Origin: Mugil cephalus
Lineage: Eukaryota > Chordata > Actinopteri > Mugiliformes > Mugilidae
Direction: 5' to 3'
DNA: 64,000 nucleotides
Assembly: GCF_022458985.1 (NCBI RefSeq)
Contig: NC_061775.1
Location: forward strand, 28,557,319 to 28,621,318
The notes beneath the pieces are model-generated. The model saw only the letters and a program-made list of their open reading frames with translations, was not told where the DNA came from and ran no database searches. Positions 14,041-24,339 of the stretch are shown in pieces. The translations under genes were made by a program, and so were the position numbers. The first letter of the stretch is position 1; the number at the start of each line of letters is the position of its first letter.

Positions 14041-14695
14041 CATTCATTGATCTGGATTTAACTCAGGAACATTTCTGACGTTCTACAATAATAATGCCCC
14101 TGATAGCATCCATGCATCCATGGTGTTTCCAGGCGTTGCGGAGCCAACATCTCAGCATCCTGTCGCCGTGATGACGGGGATCAGGAGCAGAAACGTGTCA
14201 TCATCAGCAGCAGGGACGTTGTCATGGTAACCCCCCCCCCATCCTCTATAAGGAACCTGATGCATCTGGACTAGAAGAGTTTAGAGAAGACGTTTCATCT
14301 TGTTCAGGTCTCAGAGACCAGAAGTTTAAAGAGGTTTAAATAGAAACTCTGAGTAAAACCATCAGAAACTGGTTCAACTAAAGTCCGTTAACGTCTAGAT
14401 CCTGGACTCCTCTACTCCTCTACTCCTCCATCATAGATGGACTCCTCTACTCCTCCATCATAGACTCCACACCTGAGATTCTCCTCTCTGCTCCATCAGA
14501 AGATTAAAACCAGAGAATGATGAGATGGAAGAAGCAGAACTAAACAGGAACTGACCTGGAGACACAGAAATGAACCGTTTGGAACTTTTTGATCATTTGT
14601 GAAAAAGAAAACCTCCTCGTCTCCGTCCTCTCTCTGTATCTTTGCTTTCAGGTTTTCAGGGTTCTGGTCTCCACCAACGATCATTAAAGACAGCT

Positions 14696-14750
14696 ACGGA
14701 TCAGCCACAACATTATGACCATGTGGTTCCACGTGGGACGTATAAGGAAG
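14696..14750 (+). mobile_element. Tc1-like element terminal fragment
   Basis: GATCAGCCACAACATTATGA is the characteristic outer end of a common fish Tc1-like family. The rest of the element is absent or unrecognisable. It lies in diras1 intron 1. Confidence 0.7.
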
Positions 14751-15284
14751 CAAGAAAATGTTGAAGCTGAAGGGAAAGACTTTGATGACTGGTTCAGAAC
14801 TGATTCAGAACAGTCTCTGGTCTGGTCTGGTCTGGTCTGTAGGGGTCTGGTCTGGTCAGAACCAATGACCTGAGTTCCTGCAACATGTTTGAGTCTTTCC
14901 TTCATGACCCAGAGGATGCTTTAGTTTAAAGCTCATGAGACTCATGAGGATGCTAACATGCTAACATGCTAACATTAGCACATTAAAGGCGCGTGTTCTG
15001 GAGCTGAGGAATATTAGCACAGATTAAATGAGCTGACGTAAAGTCACCAGTCAGTTTAGTCTCTAGTTAATAATAACTGAGAGGGACGTCGATTCTAATG
15101 AGGTTTCATTGTGTAGAAGTATTGAACTCAAATCAAGATTCATTTATTGTTATTATGTGAAGATATAATGAAATGTTGGCTCCTGTCTTAAGTCGTACAA
15201 AAATAAAAACATCAGAATAAAAACTAAATAAAAGCAGAAGTGTACAGATATATACATATAGGTCAGTGTTATGTAGGTTAGAAT

Positions 15285-15330
15285 GACTTCAGAGGTGTTC
15301 CTAATAAAGTGGCCAGGAAGTGTAACCTGA
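15285..15330 (+). mobile_element. Tc1-like terminal fragment (second family)
   Basis: GTTCCTAATAAAGTGGCCAG is the end of another widespread fish Tc1-like or MITE family. Only the terminus is visible. Confidence 0.55.
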
Positions 15331-15598
15331 TATCTAGACTTGACGGTAACTGACACAGAGGTGAACAATACTTTACATACCTTAACTTCGTGCTTTTAGT
15401 TTCACATTTCCAGCCTTTAAATCAGTGTCTCTTGGCTGTTATGTCATTAAGTGAAATAAATAATTAATTAGCTGTGAAATGATTCCAGTTATTTCTAATA
15501 TAATGAACAATAAATGAATAATAAATGATAGTAGACGCGCTCCAGTCTCATTATCTCCTCTCATCATGTTAATCAGGCCGCGCAAAGCCGGGCCCGTC

Positions 15599-15630
<32 letters not shown>

Positions 15631-15756
15631 CCTAGACCCGGACCCGCACTGAGCCGGGCCGGTGGGTTCGGATCCAGCTGTCCGGCTCTCGGTGCGTGTT
15701 CTCCGGGCTGAGTGTCGGTTCGGTGGCCGGGGAAGATGCGCTGTCTGCGGACTCAC

Positions 15757-15860
15757 CGTCTTCCTTCCTCTCGGTCTGGAGCTGAATCTGTGTCCGGGTT
15801 TGGTTCAGTCTGGAGCGGCTCTGAGCATCCTGGTCTGACTCAGACTTCCACCTCCACCTC
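15757..15860 (-). other. diras1: probable noncoding first exon of diras1
   Basis: On the minus strand, GGAAGACG is followed by a perfect GTGAGT donor (exon end 15757). The surroundings are CpG-richer than the flanks. The 5' end is unknown; I place it arbitrarily near 15860, before the ATC and CCT tracts at 15846-15966. Intron 1 would then be 13567-15756. Confidence 0.4.
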
Positions 15861-15925
15861 CACCACCATCATCATCATCATCATCATCATCACCATCAGA
15901 CCTGCAGCTGATCCGCTCACATCAG

Positions 15926-15957
<32 letters not shown>

Positions 15958-15966
15958 CTCCTCCTC
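15846..15966 (+). repeat. ACC/ATC and CCTCCT microsatellites
   Basis: ATC repeats at about 15863-15890 and CTCCTC repeats at 15928-15966 lie in the presumed diras1 promoter region. Confidence 0.8.
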
Positions 15967-16049
15967 AAAAACCACAAACAGAACTTCCGCTGTCGTTCTG
16001 TCACTTGATTTCCAGAATAAAATACTCACGTCTATAACTCACTGAGCTC

Positions 16050-16915
16050 AAATTCACATGAAAGCATCATTTATTTATTTATTTTTCGTAAAATTACATC
16101 CTGTCTTATTTATTTAAGTGGATGTGATATTTTCTGGGATAATAAATAAATAAATAAAATCAGGCTTTGACACTTTTATTTTGAAGGCTGCCTCCACCTT
16201 CAGCTCCATCATCGTCACCCTGAGACGTCAGGATCAGAAATAAATAGAAACACAATAAAAACTGACAACAGTAGAGATTATTTATCTATGACTAAATATA
16301 GACAGGAAAAGTATCTGTGATTTAAATAAAAATATATATTTAAATACATATTTTAAAATGTTGTTGTTTCTTGTCAGTTTTATCTTCATCACAGATTAAT
16401 TCAATTTGATTACAAATTAAAAACAATTCATTAAAATGTATTGATCATAATCTTATTATATACTATAATATTTCTTTTTACATGCAATGTTTAATTTAAG
16501 AAGATTTAAATATTTTGTAAATATAAAATAAACTAAACAAATATAAACAATGATGTGCAATTTAAACATGTTTATATAAAATATTAAATAAAGTAATTAC
16601 ATAAAACTATAGAATTTAGATATCGTTGAATATAATTTATTGAAAATAATATAATATATATATAATATAATATATAATATATATAATATAAATAATATAA
16701 CAACAATATAATACAAATAGAAAACTATTGTTTTATAAAGACATGTCAAATCAATAAAGAACGCGATAAGTATTTAACTTCTTTTAAAAATATTTATATT
16801 TTTAACGATATTCAAACATATATGTATGAAGGATTTGGATTTTTTCAAGTAAATATTTATTTCATAAATATATAAATATATTTTTAAAAATATTAAAATA
16901 AATTTCTACTGTTTC
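16050..16915. other. AT-rich block
   Basis: About 850 bp of strongly AT-rich DNA with TATATAATATA runs (16650-16700) and no open frame of interest. It could be a scaffold-attachment or nucleosome-poor region, or an old AT-rich element. I see no termini. Confidence 0.6.
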
Positions 16916-16985
16916 TTTTGTCTCCCTCTGGTGGTAGAATGTGTTTCATGTCTTCGTGTCTGACGCTGTGTCTCCGGCTCTTCTC

Positions 16986-17027
16986 ATTGGCTGATTAGAA
17001 GCTGACGTCAGTTAACGTACCGGAAGT
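16986..17027. promoter_or_regulatory. promoter-like motif cluster (CCAAT, CRE, ETS)
   Basis: Within 42 bp: inverted CCAAT (ATTGG, 16986-16990), a full palindromic CRE TGACGTCA (17003-17010) and an ETS core CCGGAAGT (17020-17027). This is the composition of a TATA-less vertebrate promoter. No coding exon starts nearby. It may drive an upstream noncoding exon of apc2 (plus strand), an alternative diras1 first exon (minus strand), or a noncoding RNA. Confidence 0.45.
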
Positions 17028-17767
17028 TACCTGTTTCAGCCTGTTAGTTAATGTGAGGCCAGGACGTAAAGCTGAACAGGAGCTGGAGATTAAAGCGTAA
17101 TTGTACATTCAACCAGGAGCGTCCGCAGCGTCACGTTATAGTTTCCAGCGTGAATATGTGATGGAGGGAGATGTTGAACGCTGCCGTTTGGTGGCGCTGT
17201 TGATGTGATAATACAACAAACAAAACAAATGAATCATGTCACCAGATTGTTTGTCTGGTGTTGATCATGACTGATTGGTTTTGTTGTGATGGTTTTATTT
17301 CTGTGTCTCCACCAGGATTAACAACCAAACCTCCACTGTGTGTATGACGCAGGAAATAGACGCATCCCGACGACCATCGATCTATTCCTCCCTTCCCCCA
17401 TTCCTCCCTCCCTCTCTCTCTCCTCCAGAGACACACCCTCCCTCCCCCCTCCCTCTGTCCCCCCCTCCCTCCATCTTCCTCCATCTTTCTCTCTCTCCTC
17501 CATTCGTCTCTCAGTGATGAGCTGAGGTCACATCTCTCTTCTTTTGTCTTTTGTTTTTCCGTCGTCGTTGTTGCGTCTCTCCCCCGGCTGGTTTCGGCTG
17601 GTTTCGGTTCGGTTCGGCTGGTTTCGGCTCGGTTCGGCTGCTGTTTGTCGCAGATGCTTCAGGAGGAGGAGGCTGATGGATCCAGATCATAGACGCTGCA
17701 GCGCAGATTCCAGGTTCAGAGATTTTTTAATTATTTGAATGTTTTCATCCGTTCATCAGTGTGTCGC

Positions 17768-17770
<3 letters not shown>

Positions 17771-17820
<50 letters not shown>
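17771..17820 (+). repeat. (GT)n microsatellite
   Basis: About 25 uninterrupted GT units. Confidence 0.95.
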
Positions 17821-17822
<2 letters not shown>

Positions 17823-18136
17823 TGAATCATTCATGTCTCTGCGGCAGATAAAGGTCAAATATTCGCAATGAGATAAAACCTCATTTGCATTTTAACCAGA
17901 AACGTCATGTGCACGGGCTCCGTCTATTTTCAGCTGCAGCTTGTTTATGGATCAGGTTGGTTTTTTTTTCTGTCTTTTACTGGTTGATCGTTTCGGGCCT
18001 TGAACGTCTCACGTGTGGTTCATTGTTCAGAGACACTGATGATGTGAGACCTGCTGGTGCCTTCACAGACACTCTGGATAAATGAAGTGATGAACGGTGC
18101 TGCTCTCAGGGTTCTAGTCTGGATCAGACTGGTTTA

Positions 18137-19030
18137 AAGCCTGGAGGTGGAGGTGGAGGGTGGAGGATGGAGGTGGAGGATGGAGGTGGAGGATGTCGGG
18201 TGCAGGTGGAGGATGGAGGGTGGAGGTAGAGGATGGAGGTAGAGGATGGAGGTGGAGGATGGAGGGTGGAGGTGGAGGATGGAGGTAGAGGATGGAGGTG
18301 GAGGATGGAGGGTGGAGGTGGAGGATGGAGGTGGAGGTGGAGGATGGAGGTAGAGGATGGAGGTGGAGGATGTAGGGTGGAGGTGGAGGCTGTAGGATGT
18401 AGGACGGAGGCAGAGGATGGAGGTGGAGGTGAAAGATGGAAGGTGGAGGATGGAGACAGAGGACGTAGGCTGAAGGAGGAGGATGGAGGGTGGAGGTGGA
18501 GGCAGAGGGTGGAGGATGTAGGGTGGAGGTGGAGGTGGAGGATGGAGGATGGAGGATGGAGGTGGAGGATGGAGGATGGAGGTGGAGGATGTCGGGTGCA
18601 GGTGGAGGTAGAGGATGAAGGTGGAGGATGTAGGGTGGAGGTGGAGGGTGTAGGATGTAGGATGTAGGACGGAGGCAGAGGCTGGAGGTGGAGGTGAAAG
18701 ATGGAAGGTGGAGGATGGAGACAGAGGATGTAGGCTGAAGGAGGAGGATGGAGGAGGAGGATGGAGGTGGAGGTGGAGGCAGAGGCGGAGGGTGGAGGTG
18801 AAGGTGGAGGGTGGAGGGTGGAGGTGGAGGCAGAGGCGGAGGGTGGAGGAGGAGGATGGAGGGTGGAGGTGGAGGATGGAGGTAGAGGATGGAGGTGGAG
18901 GATGTAGGGTGGAGGTGGAGGATGGAGGTGGAGGTGAAAGATGGAAGGTGGAGGATGGAGGAGGAGGATGGAGGGTGGAGGTGGAGGCAGAGGCGGAGGG
19001 TGGAGGTGAAGGTGGAGGGTGGAGGGCGTG
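18137..19030 (+). repeat. G-rich purine minisatellite (GGAGGTGGAGGAT)
   Basis: Nearly 900 bp of strand-asymmetric purine sequence built from GGAGGTGGAGGATGGAGG-type units, with higher-order blocks: a long segment with GAAAGATGGAAGGTGGAGG recurs near 18430, 18690 and 18935. The plus-strand open frames (Trp/Arg/Gly/Glu repeats) are artefacts. It is capable of G-quadruplex or triplex formation in principle. Confidence 0.95.
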
Positions 19031-22000
19031 GCTGCCTCTCAGACTAAAGTTTGCTCAGACTTTAACGATCGTCTGCAGCGAGAACGAAGGATCAGATCAG
19101 ATCCATGTGTCAGGAAACGACATCTAGAAACTTCTGAAGAGTCTGTAAATATGAAGGAACATTACCCACAATCCTCTGGGAGCCTTTAGAAAGTAGAGAA
19201 GCTCTTTCCATCGATAGCAAGCGTCATGTAGCTGGAGCTCAGCAGCTCAGATAACCTGAATCTATCAGTCACCACGTCACAGTTTCTTCTTCTGTCTCAA
19301 TAATGTTTTTTATTATCATTCACATGATTCTACGTCAACTATCCACCACATGGTGACTGCACTGACAGAATCTGAGCCCTGAGCCTCATCCAGACTAATG
19401 GTTTTACACAGTTCAGCCGTGTTGTGGTGAAAGTTAGCTTAGCATTAATACGTAGCATGCATTGCTTTGTAGCATGTAGCATAGGTGACTGGTTTTTCTG
19501 GGGAGAAATCTGATGTTCTTCAGGGTTCTGTCATGTGACCAGACCTTATTATGTACGTTAGCTGAGCTGTTAGCTTAGCATGGAGGCAGGCGGGACTTTA
19601 CAATGAACCGTGTAGAGGTTGTTTTTCCTCTGAAGCGTCATTTTTTCAGCTGGAAACGCAGCTAAAAACAAGAAGAAGAGTCCAGGAAGTGTTTTTAAAA
19701 ACCATTTGTTCCTGAAGCTTCGGTTTGAAGCAGCAGCGACGTCCTGACGAATAAGCATGTGACTAAAAGCCCAGAGAGGTGGAGGTCGGACCAGGTCCTG
19801 GTCCTGGATGAGTCAGAGATGAGATGTTCACAGACGTTACATAACCAGCGCTGATGTTCGTGTGGACGCTGTCTGACCTTGTCTCTGTCTCCGCTGTGGA
19901 GGACGTGAAGCTGATGGGACGGAAACGAACTGATTATCAATAAAAAAAGCTGCAAACAGATAAAGAGCAGCTGCATGTTTCTTCATCACATCCTGGAAGC
20001 AGACGAAGAGAAAGACTCAGGTCAGACTGTGTGTTTGTTTAAGCAGGAACACGAGTTAATGTTAAACATCAGTGTGATGGGTCCTCGTCTATCAGGACGT
20101 TCTGACTCGTGTTTAGGAGCAAATCAATGAACTGAAGCTTTGATTCATTCAGTTCATCTTCATGAAGCTGCAGATTCATGGGAGGAAAACGTGGAGGATC
20201 CGGTTTCTCTCAGTCGTCCTCAGGATGCAGACGATTCATTTCATTGTGTTTGATGTAAAAGTTCTGGTCTCATCTTTTCACCTGGAGAAACTCTGAATGA
20301 AACCAGCACCAACGCACGATTCAGCCTCATCTCTGTCCACGTTTCAGGTCTGAAGATTCTTCAGACCTTTTTGACACGGTGCTGGTTTTCATGCTTTAGA
20401 TGTTTCTTTCTTTCTTAAATGCTGGAATTTGCCACCGAAAGATGATTTAGTTTCTGATGTTCGATGTGATCGGAGCTGGAAACGTGTCGATGTTCGGTCC
20501 TCGGCTCATTTTCCCAGAATCAATCTACAGCTTTTATTTTTAAATTAAACCTCAGTGGTTTCTCGCTCTAATGGACGTCCCAGGTTCTGGTCCCAGGTTC
20601 TGGTCCCAGGTTCTGGTCCCAGAAAGAACCCCCCCCCCTGGCCCTAGTGAGGATAAGAGGTGGAGAAGATGAGATGAGATGTCTGCTAACATCGGGGACG
20701 TTTTCGGGGACAGCTTTAGCCGGGGGACAGGTCACCCAGAATGGGGACAGCCCCCCCTGTCCCCCCGTCCACTGTCTGTAGTTTCTGCTTCTGTTTTTAA
20801 CATGAAGGACCTGCTCTGGTCTCTACTCTCCTACGTGGTTTTGCTGTTGCCGGTGTTTGTGGTGTTTGTGGTGTTTGTGGTTCAGATGGTCCCAGCTCGT
20901 CCTCCGTCACTACTGCTGCTTTTTAACGTCCACAATTCTGTCCCTTTTCTTTTTGTTGTCACCTGCTGGTTGTGCTTTTAAAATGGAGGTTCTTAGCTTC
21001 TCTGGTCCTGTTTTGGTCTCTGACCCCGTCCAGGTTCTCAGCTTTGGCCCCTGTTTACATCAGCTCCAGTTTGGAACCAGTTTGGAACCAGTTTGGAACC
21101 TAATGTTGGTCTAAACCTGCTATCATCGTATAAAGTCCCGTCCTCATTAAACCAGAGCTGAGTAACGTCGCTCACGTTCACGTCCTCTGGTCTTTTCTGG
21201 TAGCGCTGTTAGCTCATTAGCCTACATTTCCCAGGGTGCATCCTGTAAACCAGGGAGTCTCATGACCCAAAACTGGGTCAAAAAGATTTACTCCACTGGT
21301 TAACAGCAGATTAACCACCACAGAAGAAGAACTGTAGGTTTGTTTACCTGCTGGATTTACTTCTGCTGAGAACGAAGGATGAAACCCAGTGTTAGTGTTT
21401 AGTGTTTAGTGTTTAGTGTTCAGTGTTTAATGTTCAGTGTTCAGTGTTTAGTGTTTAGTGTTTAGTGTTCAGTGTTTAGTGTTTAGTGTTTAGTGTTTAG
21501 TGCCGTGAGGTGTCGTCTCCTCTGGTTTTTCAGTTTTACCTTCTGATGAGGGAGAAGAAGAAAAGTTCGTCCTGTGAACTTGAATCATTTTGAACTGGAC
21601 GTATTATGTAATTTATTTAGTGTTTGTGAATGTTTCCATGGAGCAGAGTGTGTTAAAGTGTGTTAAATGCTGTGTTGTCGTGTCTGATTGATGCTCAGAG
21701 AAGAGACTGAATAGTTTTAATATTCAGAGATTAATCCTCAGAAAAAGACCCGGATTCTGAAACTACGTCTTTTTTATTTGGTGTTTGTTCCTGAAAGTTC
21801 TGAGTCTGTTAGAAAAGACTGAAGTGACTGATGGTTTGGATTTAAATGCAGCCGTTTGAGAGTTAAAGGATCAGTTCCTTCTCTAGTTCATCATTACATT
21901 AGTTTCATGTGTTCATCCTGTCATATTATTTTATTCTACTGTCTCAGGTTCAAACTGAACCATCTGTTCATTCAATACGTTTGAGAAGTTGAAGGTTTTG

Positions 22001-22260
22001 TCTGATTTGGGTCGTGGCTTTCAGTCATAAAGGGGGGCGGTGGGTCCTGAACCCAGACCAGATGAGAACCACTGATGTAAACATTCCCCAGAACGACGAC
22101 ATAAATAAATAAAATAGATAAAATCAGACTTACTGCCCCTCATTAACCAGGAAACGGTGTATTTAGAAACGTCTTTCTGAACAAAGAGAAGCATCGACTA
22201 CCCCCCCTCCTTCCGCTCCACCTCCACCACACCCCCCGTCCTCCATCCATCTCTCTGTCT
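19031..22260. other. intergenic DNA upstream of apc2
   Basis: No recognised gene. Contains GCTTAGCAT/GTAGCATG motif clusters (19432-19490), a GGTTCTGGTCCCA triplet (20582-20620) and a GTGTTTAGT nonamer array (21390-21502). Confidence 0.5.
21390..21502 (+). repeat. GTGTTTAGT nonamer array
   Basis: About 12 copies of GTGTTTAGT/GTGTTCAGT. Confidence 0.9.
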
Positions 22261-22267
22261 CTGTCTG

Positions 22268-22834
22268 GTTACCGCGGCAACCGCATCCTCCAGGCAAGAA
22301 CGAGCAGAGACGAGGAGGAGAAAATGGCGTCTGTGTCGTCGCAGAGCTTTTAACGGAGCTTTAGCCTGAGGAGCGGAGACGAACAAGGCTGTTTCTTTAT
22401 GAATAATGTGTCGCAGCAGGAAAAGAGCAGCGCTGAGCGGCTGGAGGTGAACGCATGAATGAGGTCAGGCTCTAATTCAGTCATTCATCGTGTCCTGTCA
22501 CGTCAGCAGATTCAGGTTCTGTCTCTTTGTCGTCTTTTCTCTTTGGATCTGGTCGTCTCTTCCTGTTTCTTCTCACTACGCTGTCGTCTCATATTAGGGT
22601 CACACGCACAGGATCACTTGTTTCCATAGCAACAGCCTTTAACGTTAACGGGCCCCTTTAACGCTCGTTAAGTCTACCCAGCATGCTTTGCGGCGACTGC
22701 GGCAGACTCTGCTGCTCTGTGGAGTTTGTGTGTCAAATGACAAAGGAGAGGCAGAGAGAGCCATCGCTGGATGTAAATGTGTCACCATGGCAACGACGAG
22801 GAGGAGGAGGAGGGTGGTGCATTGCCACGGTAAC
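22268..22834. promoter_or_regulatory. apc2: cluster of four RFX X-box-like motifs, candidate apc2 promoter
   Basis: GTTACCGCGGCAAC (22268-22281), GTTTCCATAGCAAC (22620-22633), GTCACCATGGCAAC (22781-22794) and, on the minus strand, GTTACCGTGGCAAT (22821-22834) all fit the RFX X-box (two imperfect inverted half sites). The segment is CpG-richer than its flanks and lies 1.5-2 kb before the first apc2 coding exon. RFX factors control ciliary and neuronal genes. A noncoding apc2 first exon here is an inference; a possible donor is GAGGTGAAC near 22447. Confidence 0.5.
22324..22353 (+). CDS. possible upstream ORF (9 codons) in candidate apc2 5' exon
   Basis: ATGGCG... encodes MASVSSQSF then TAA. 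The ATG has a purine at -3 and G at +4. It counts as a uORF only if the transcript starts upstream of it. Confidence 0.2.
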   Translation: MASVSSQSF

Positions 22835-23660
22835 AGGGAACATCAATACATCCCGGTTTTCTTTGAGGGGAGACAAACACACACCAGCTGAGGTCTGCTG
22901 AGCCCCAGACTTAAAGAAATAACAGAGTCTCTTTATTCTGTTCAACATTTAAAACGACAGAAGCTTTTCAGTCAGGATGTGTAACAACATCTGCCTCCAC
23001 ACAAGCAAAACCCAACAACACAGAGGAGACAGGAGAAGAGTAGTAGTAGTATTTCTGCCAAACTCTTTGGCCCCTGGATTCAGTTCCCCCCCCGGTCCAG
23101 CAGAACCAGGTCTGTGTTCATCCTGAGGTCATTAATCACTAGAGCTGGTTCGGACTAGAAACAGACTAGATGGTTCCGTAACTGGAGATGATGGAACGAT
23201 CTTTGTTGTGTTTTTTGGGCGGTGGTTTAACTAATGCAGGTTTAAAAGGTTTAATTATTGGTAAAACGGGATCTAGAGCACAGGGAGATGATTTTAACTC
23301 ACCTTTATTAACCATTTTCACATTCACTAAATCAGAAAAGTGCATTTAGGCTGTTTGGGGATGTTTAGTTTTCAGTCTCTTTGTTCGTTCTGATCGTTCT
23401 AATTTTGTTTCTGAAAAAAGCATAAAATTCATTTCATTTAGAAGCACACAGGTTTATACGACTGCTGTAAATAGAATCATTGGGTTTTTAGCAAAGTACA
23501 ATAAGAGAATAAGAGAGTGAGTAAAACATAACGGAGAAGAATAAACATCAGTTTAATAAAAGACTTTATAGTTTATTAGTAGAACTGATTCATGATCCTC
23601 ATGATCCTGAGCTCAGAGTAAAACTAGTAAAAGAACTGGTCTGACTCTGAGCCTGTGTCC

Positions 23661-24048
23661 TCCTCCTCCTCCTCCTCCTCCTCCTCCTCCTCCTCCTCCT
23701 CCTCTCCTCCTCTCCTCCTCCTCCTCCTCCTCTCCTCCTCCTCCTCTCCTCCTCCTCCTCCTCTCCTCTTCCTCCTCTCCTCCTCTCCTCCTCCTCCTCT
23801 CCTCCTCCTCACCCCTCCCCCCTCCCCCCCCCCCTCCTCCTCTCCTCCTCCTCCTCTCCTCCTCCTGTCCCTCTCTCCTCCACGTCCTCCACCTCCTCCT
23901 CCTCCTCTCCTCCTCCTCCTCCTCTCCTCCTGTCCCTCTCTCCTCCACGTCCTCCTCCTCCTCCTCCTCCTCCTCCTCCTCCTCCTCCTCCTCCTCCTCC
24001 TCCTCTCCTCCTGTCCCTCTCTCCTCCCCCTCCTCCTCCTCCTCCTGA
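23661..24048 (+). repeat. CCT/CTCCTC polypyrimidine tract
   Basis: About 390 bp of near-pure pyrimidine on the plus strand (mirror-repeat-like, H-DNA prone), 270 bp before the first apc2 coding exon. The Arg/Glu/Gly and Ser/Pro/Leu open frames through it are artefacts. Confidence 0.95.
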
Positions 24049-24339
24049 ACATGGAGGTCATGTTAGATAACATATTATCTAACTTTTTTCTCCTCCGGCT
24101 GTTTCCATCCTCTGATCAGCTGATCCTGACTCAGAGTTTCCTCGTGTCACTTTGTTGTTTTTCTGATGCATCACAGCTCAGTCAAACTAAAGTTTCTCCT
24201 CATTTGTTTCTTCTTCGTCCTCTGTACTGGTTTTAGTCAGTTTAGCAGGATGGGGGGTGAAGAGGAGGAGGAGGAGGAGGAGGAGTTTGTTGAATGAATG
24301 TCCTGTGATGTCCTGCAGGAGGCGCTGCAGAGAGTGAAG

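Noticed and set aside
18233..19127. Two 140-residue open frames rich in Trp, Arg, Gly and Glu
   Set aside because: Pure translation of the purine minisatellite; no splice or family evidence.
23613..24236. Open frames of poly-Ser/Pro/Leu and poly-Arg/Glu on both strands
   Set aside because: Translation of the CCT tract in several frames.
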